Positions 62,666-64,000 of a DNA stretch of 64,000 nucleotides are shown here, in pieces. Where the stretch lies: NCBI GenBank assembly GCA_030065915.1, contig JASJCQ010000020.1, positions 62,001-126,000 of the forward strand, written 5' to 3'. The position numbers and the translations under genes were made by a program. Each line of letters opens with the position of its first letter. Position 1 is the stretch's first letter. The stretch is from Woeseiaceae bacterium. Lineage in GTDB: Bacteria; Pseudomonadota; Gammaproteobacteria; Steroidobacterales; Woeseiaceae. The notes under the pieces were generated by a model. That model was not told the origin of the DNA and searched no databases. It was given only the letters and a program-made list of their open reading frames with translations.

Positions 62666-62688
62666 GCAGGCCGGGTTAACCGGCCTGC
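62666..62688 (+). terminator. Hairpin between TonB receptor and isochorismatase-family gene
   Basis: GCAGGCCGG-GTTAA-CCGGCCTGC perfect 9-bp stem followed by GGCTCTCTTTA. Confidence 0.5.
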
Positions 62689-62698
62689 GGCTCTCTTT

Positions 62699-63331
62699 AT
62701 GACAGACGACCTGACTGAAAATTACGCTGACACCTTCGACGGCAGCCTTGGCTTCGGGCAGTCCCCCGCGCTGATCCTTGTCGACATTGTGCAAGCCTAC
62801 TTCGAAGAATCGAGCCCGCTCTATGCGGGTGTCGAGGACGAGCTGGAGACGGCATTGTCCCTCGTGGAAGAAGCCCGGAAAGCTGCCGTTCCGATCTTCT
62901 ACACCAACGTCGTCTACCAGGCCGGCGGCGCCGACGGCGGTATCTTTTACCAGAAGCTACCGGCGCTAAGCGTGTTCGATGAAGGCAATGAGCTCGGTGA
63001 CTGGGCGGACGGCGTCGAGCCGGACGACGATGAGTTCGTCATCTCCAAGCAGTATCCCAGTGCATTCTTCGGCACGTCGCTGGCGTCGACGCTGACGTCG
63101 CTCGGCGTCGATACGCTGGTCATCGCGGGCGTAACGACCAGCGGATGCGTGCGTGCGACCTGCGTCGATGCGATGAGCTACGGCTTCATTCCGATTGTCG
63201 TATCGGATGCCTGCGGCGATCGCCACAATGCACCGCACGAGGCGAATCTTTTTGACATGCAGGCCAAGTACGCCGACGTCGTCGAGTCCGACGCCGTGCT
63301 TGACTACCTTCGACAGGTAGAGACCGAATGA
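62699..63331 (+). CDS. Isochorismatase-family hydrolase, N-carbamoylsarcosine amidase-like
   Basis: ALILVDIVQAYFEESSPLYAG; KQYPSAFFGTSLASTL; catalytic GVTTSGCVRATCVDAMSYGF. Confidence 0.85.
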   Translation: MTDDLTENYADTFDGSLGFGQSPALILVDIVQAYFEESSPLYAGVEDELETALSLVEEARKAAVPIFYTNVVYQAGGADGGIFYQKLPALSVFDEGNELGDWADGVEPDDDEFVISKQYPSAFFGTSLASTLTSLGVDTLVIAGVTTSGCVRATCVDAMSYGFIPIVVSDACGDRHNAPHEANLFDMQAKYADVVESDAVLDYLRQVETE

Positions 63332-64000
63332 GAACCATCGAAATCGTAGAAGTGGGCCCGCGCGACGGTTTGCAGAGCGAACCTGAAGTGCTCTCAACAG
63401 AGGCCAAGCTTTCATTCATCCAGAAAGCCATCGATGCCGGGATCAAGCGTCTCGAAGTCGCGAGCTTCGTACACCCGAAGCGCGTGCCGCAGATGGCGGA
63501 TGCCGAGGCTTTGATCGAAGTTCTCCCCGACATTGACGATGTGTCCTACATCGGCCTGATCATGAACGAACGGGGACTCGACCGAGCGCTTCAGACGAAA
63601 GTGCAGGAGATCGGCATGGTGGTCGTGGCAACGGACACCTACAACCAGAAGAACCAGGGGGTCAGGACGAGTGAATCGGTCGATGCCTGGCTGAGGCTCT
63701 CAAAGCGAGCCAGGGATGAGGGGCGTCGTGCGAACGTCATGTTGTCTGCCGCATTCGGATGCCCTTACGAGGGAGAGGTCTCCGTCGACCGGGTCGTCGA
63801 GCTGGCCAGGCGCGTGCTCGAGGGTGAGCCGGCAGAGCTCGGGATTGCCGACAGCATCGGCGTCGGTGTGCCGTCGCAGGTGACGGAGTTGCTCGGCCGC
63901 GTCGCTGAGCTTTCGCCCGACTTGCCTTTGCGCTGTCACTTCCACAACACCCGCAATACCGGCCTGGCGAACGCCCAGGCTGCTGTCGACGCAGGCGTTA
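63328..64000 (+). CDS. Hydroxymethylglutaryl-CoA lyase-like (HMGL family), truncated by window end
   Basis: IEIVEVGPRDGLQSEPEVLSTEAKLSFIQKAIDAGIKRLEVASFVHPKRVPQMADAE; LADSIGVG-like ELGIADSIGVGVP; open to window end. Confidence 0.88.
   Translation, partial: MRTIEIVEVGPRDGLQSEPEVLSTEAKLSFIQKAIDAGIKRLEVASFVHPKRVPQMADAEALIEVLPDIDDVSYIGLIMNERGLDRALQTKVQEIGMVVVATDTYNQKNQGVRTSESVDAWLRLSKRARDEGRRANVMLSAAFGCPYEGEVSVDRVVELARRVLEGEPAELGIADSIGVGVPSQVTELLGRVAELSPDLPLRCHFHNTRNTGLANAQAAVDAGV

Noticed and set aside
61736-62794. 352-aa antisense ORF opposite TonB receptor
   Set aside because: Shadow ORF; the plus-strand TonB-dependent receptor has clear signal, plug and C-terminal motifs.

Overview
The first ~25 kb is a large part of a proteobacterial photosynthesis gene cluster. 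It starts inside bchO (truncated by the window edge), followed by a DUF3422 gene, crtB, a tiny membrane ORF and a convergent crtC. Next comes a crtE-crtF-bchC-bchX-bchY-bchZ-pufQ-pufB-pufA-pufL-pufM-pufC superoperon, ending at a strong hairpin terminator. Downstream is an acyltransferase-3 gene, then a minus-strand block (ATP-grasp, GNAT, alpha/beta hydrolase, BciB/HCAR-family reductase) divergent from a cytochrome P450-crtD pair, and a convergent crtI. TGT-N12-ACA (PpsR/CrtJ-type) motifs lie upstream of crtC/crtE and of bchC, and the puf intergenic regions contain clear RNA hairpins. The middle of the window (25-45 kb) is mostly ordinary chromosomal content: TauE/SafE permease, renalase-like FAD protein, DUF2256-nei, epimerase, DUF3014, Gfo/Idh/MocA, receiver domain, glycerol-3-phosphate dehydrogenase, dgkA, M14 peptidase, GGDEF cyclase, pseudouridine catabolism genes with a palindrome at the start codon, and an NYN/OST-HTH protein. 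The last part holds a branched-chain keto-acid dehydrogenase and leucine dehydrogenase operon with a divergent Lrp regulator, rhomboid, DUF4124 and DUF4304 genes, and a co-directional catabolic cluster (CaiB CoA-transferase, HyuA, HyuB, GntR/UTRA, TonB receptor, isochorismatase/N-carbamoylsarcosine-amidase-like, HMG-CoA-lyase-like cut by the window end). The best candidates for undescribed biology are the ATP-grasp/GNAT/hydrolase/BciB block with the P450 inside the photosynthesis cluster, and the hydantoinase/CoA-transferase/lyase cluster. All family calls come from reading the protein sequences; no database search was run.
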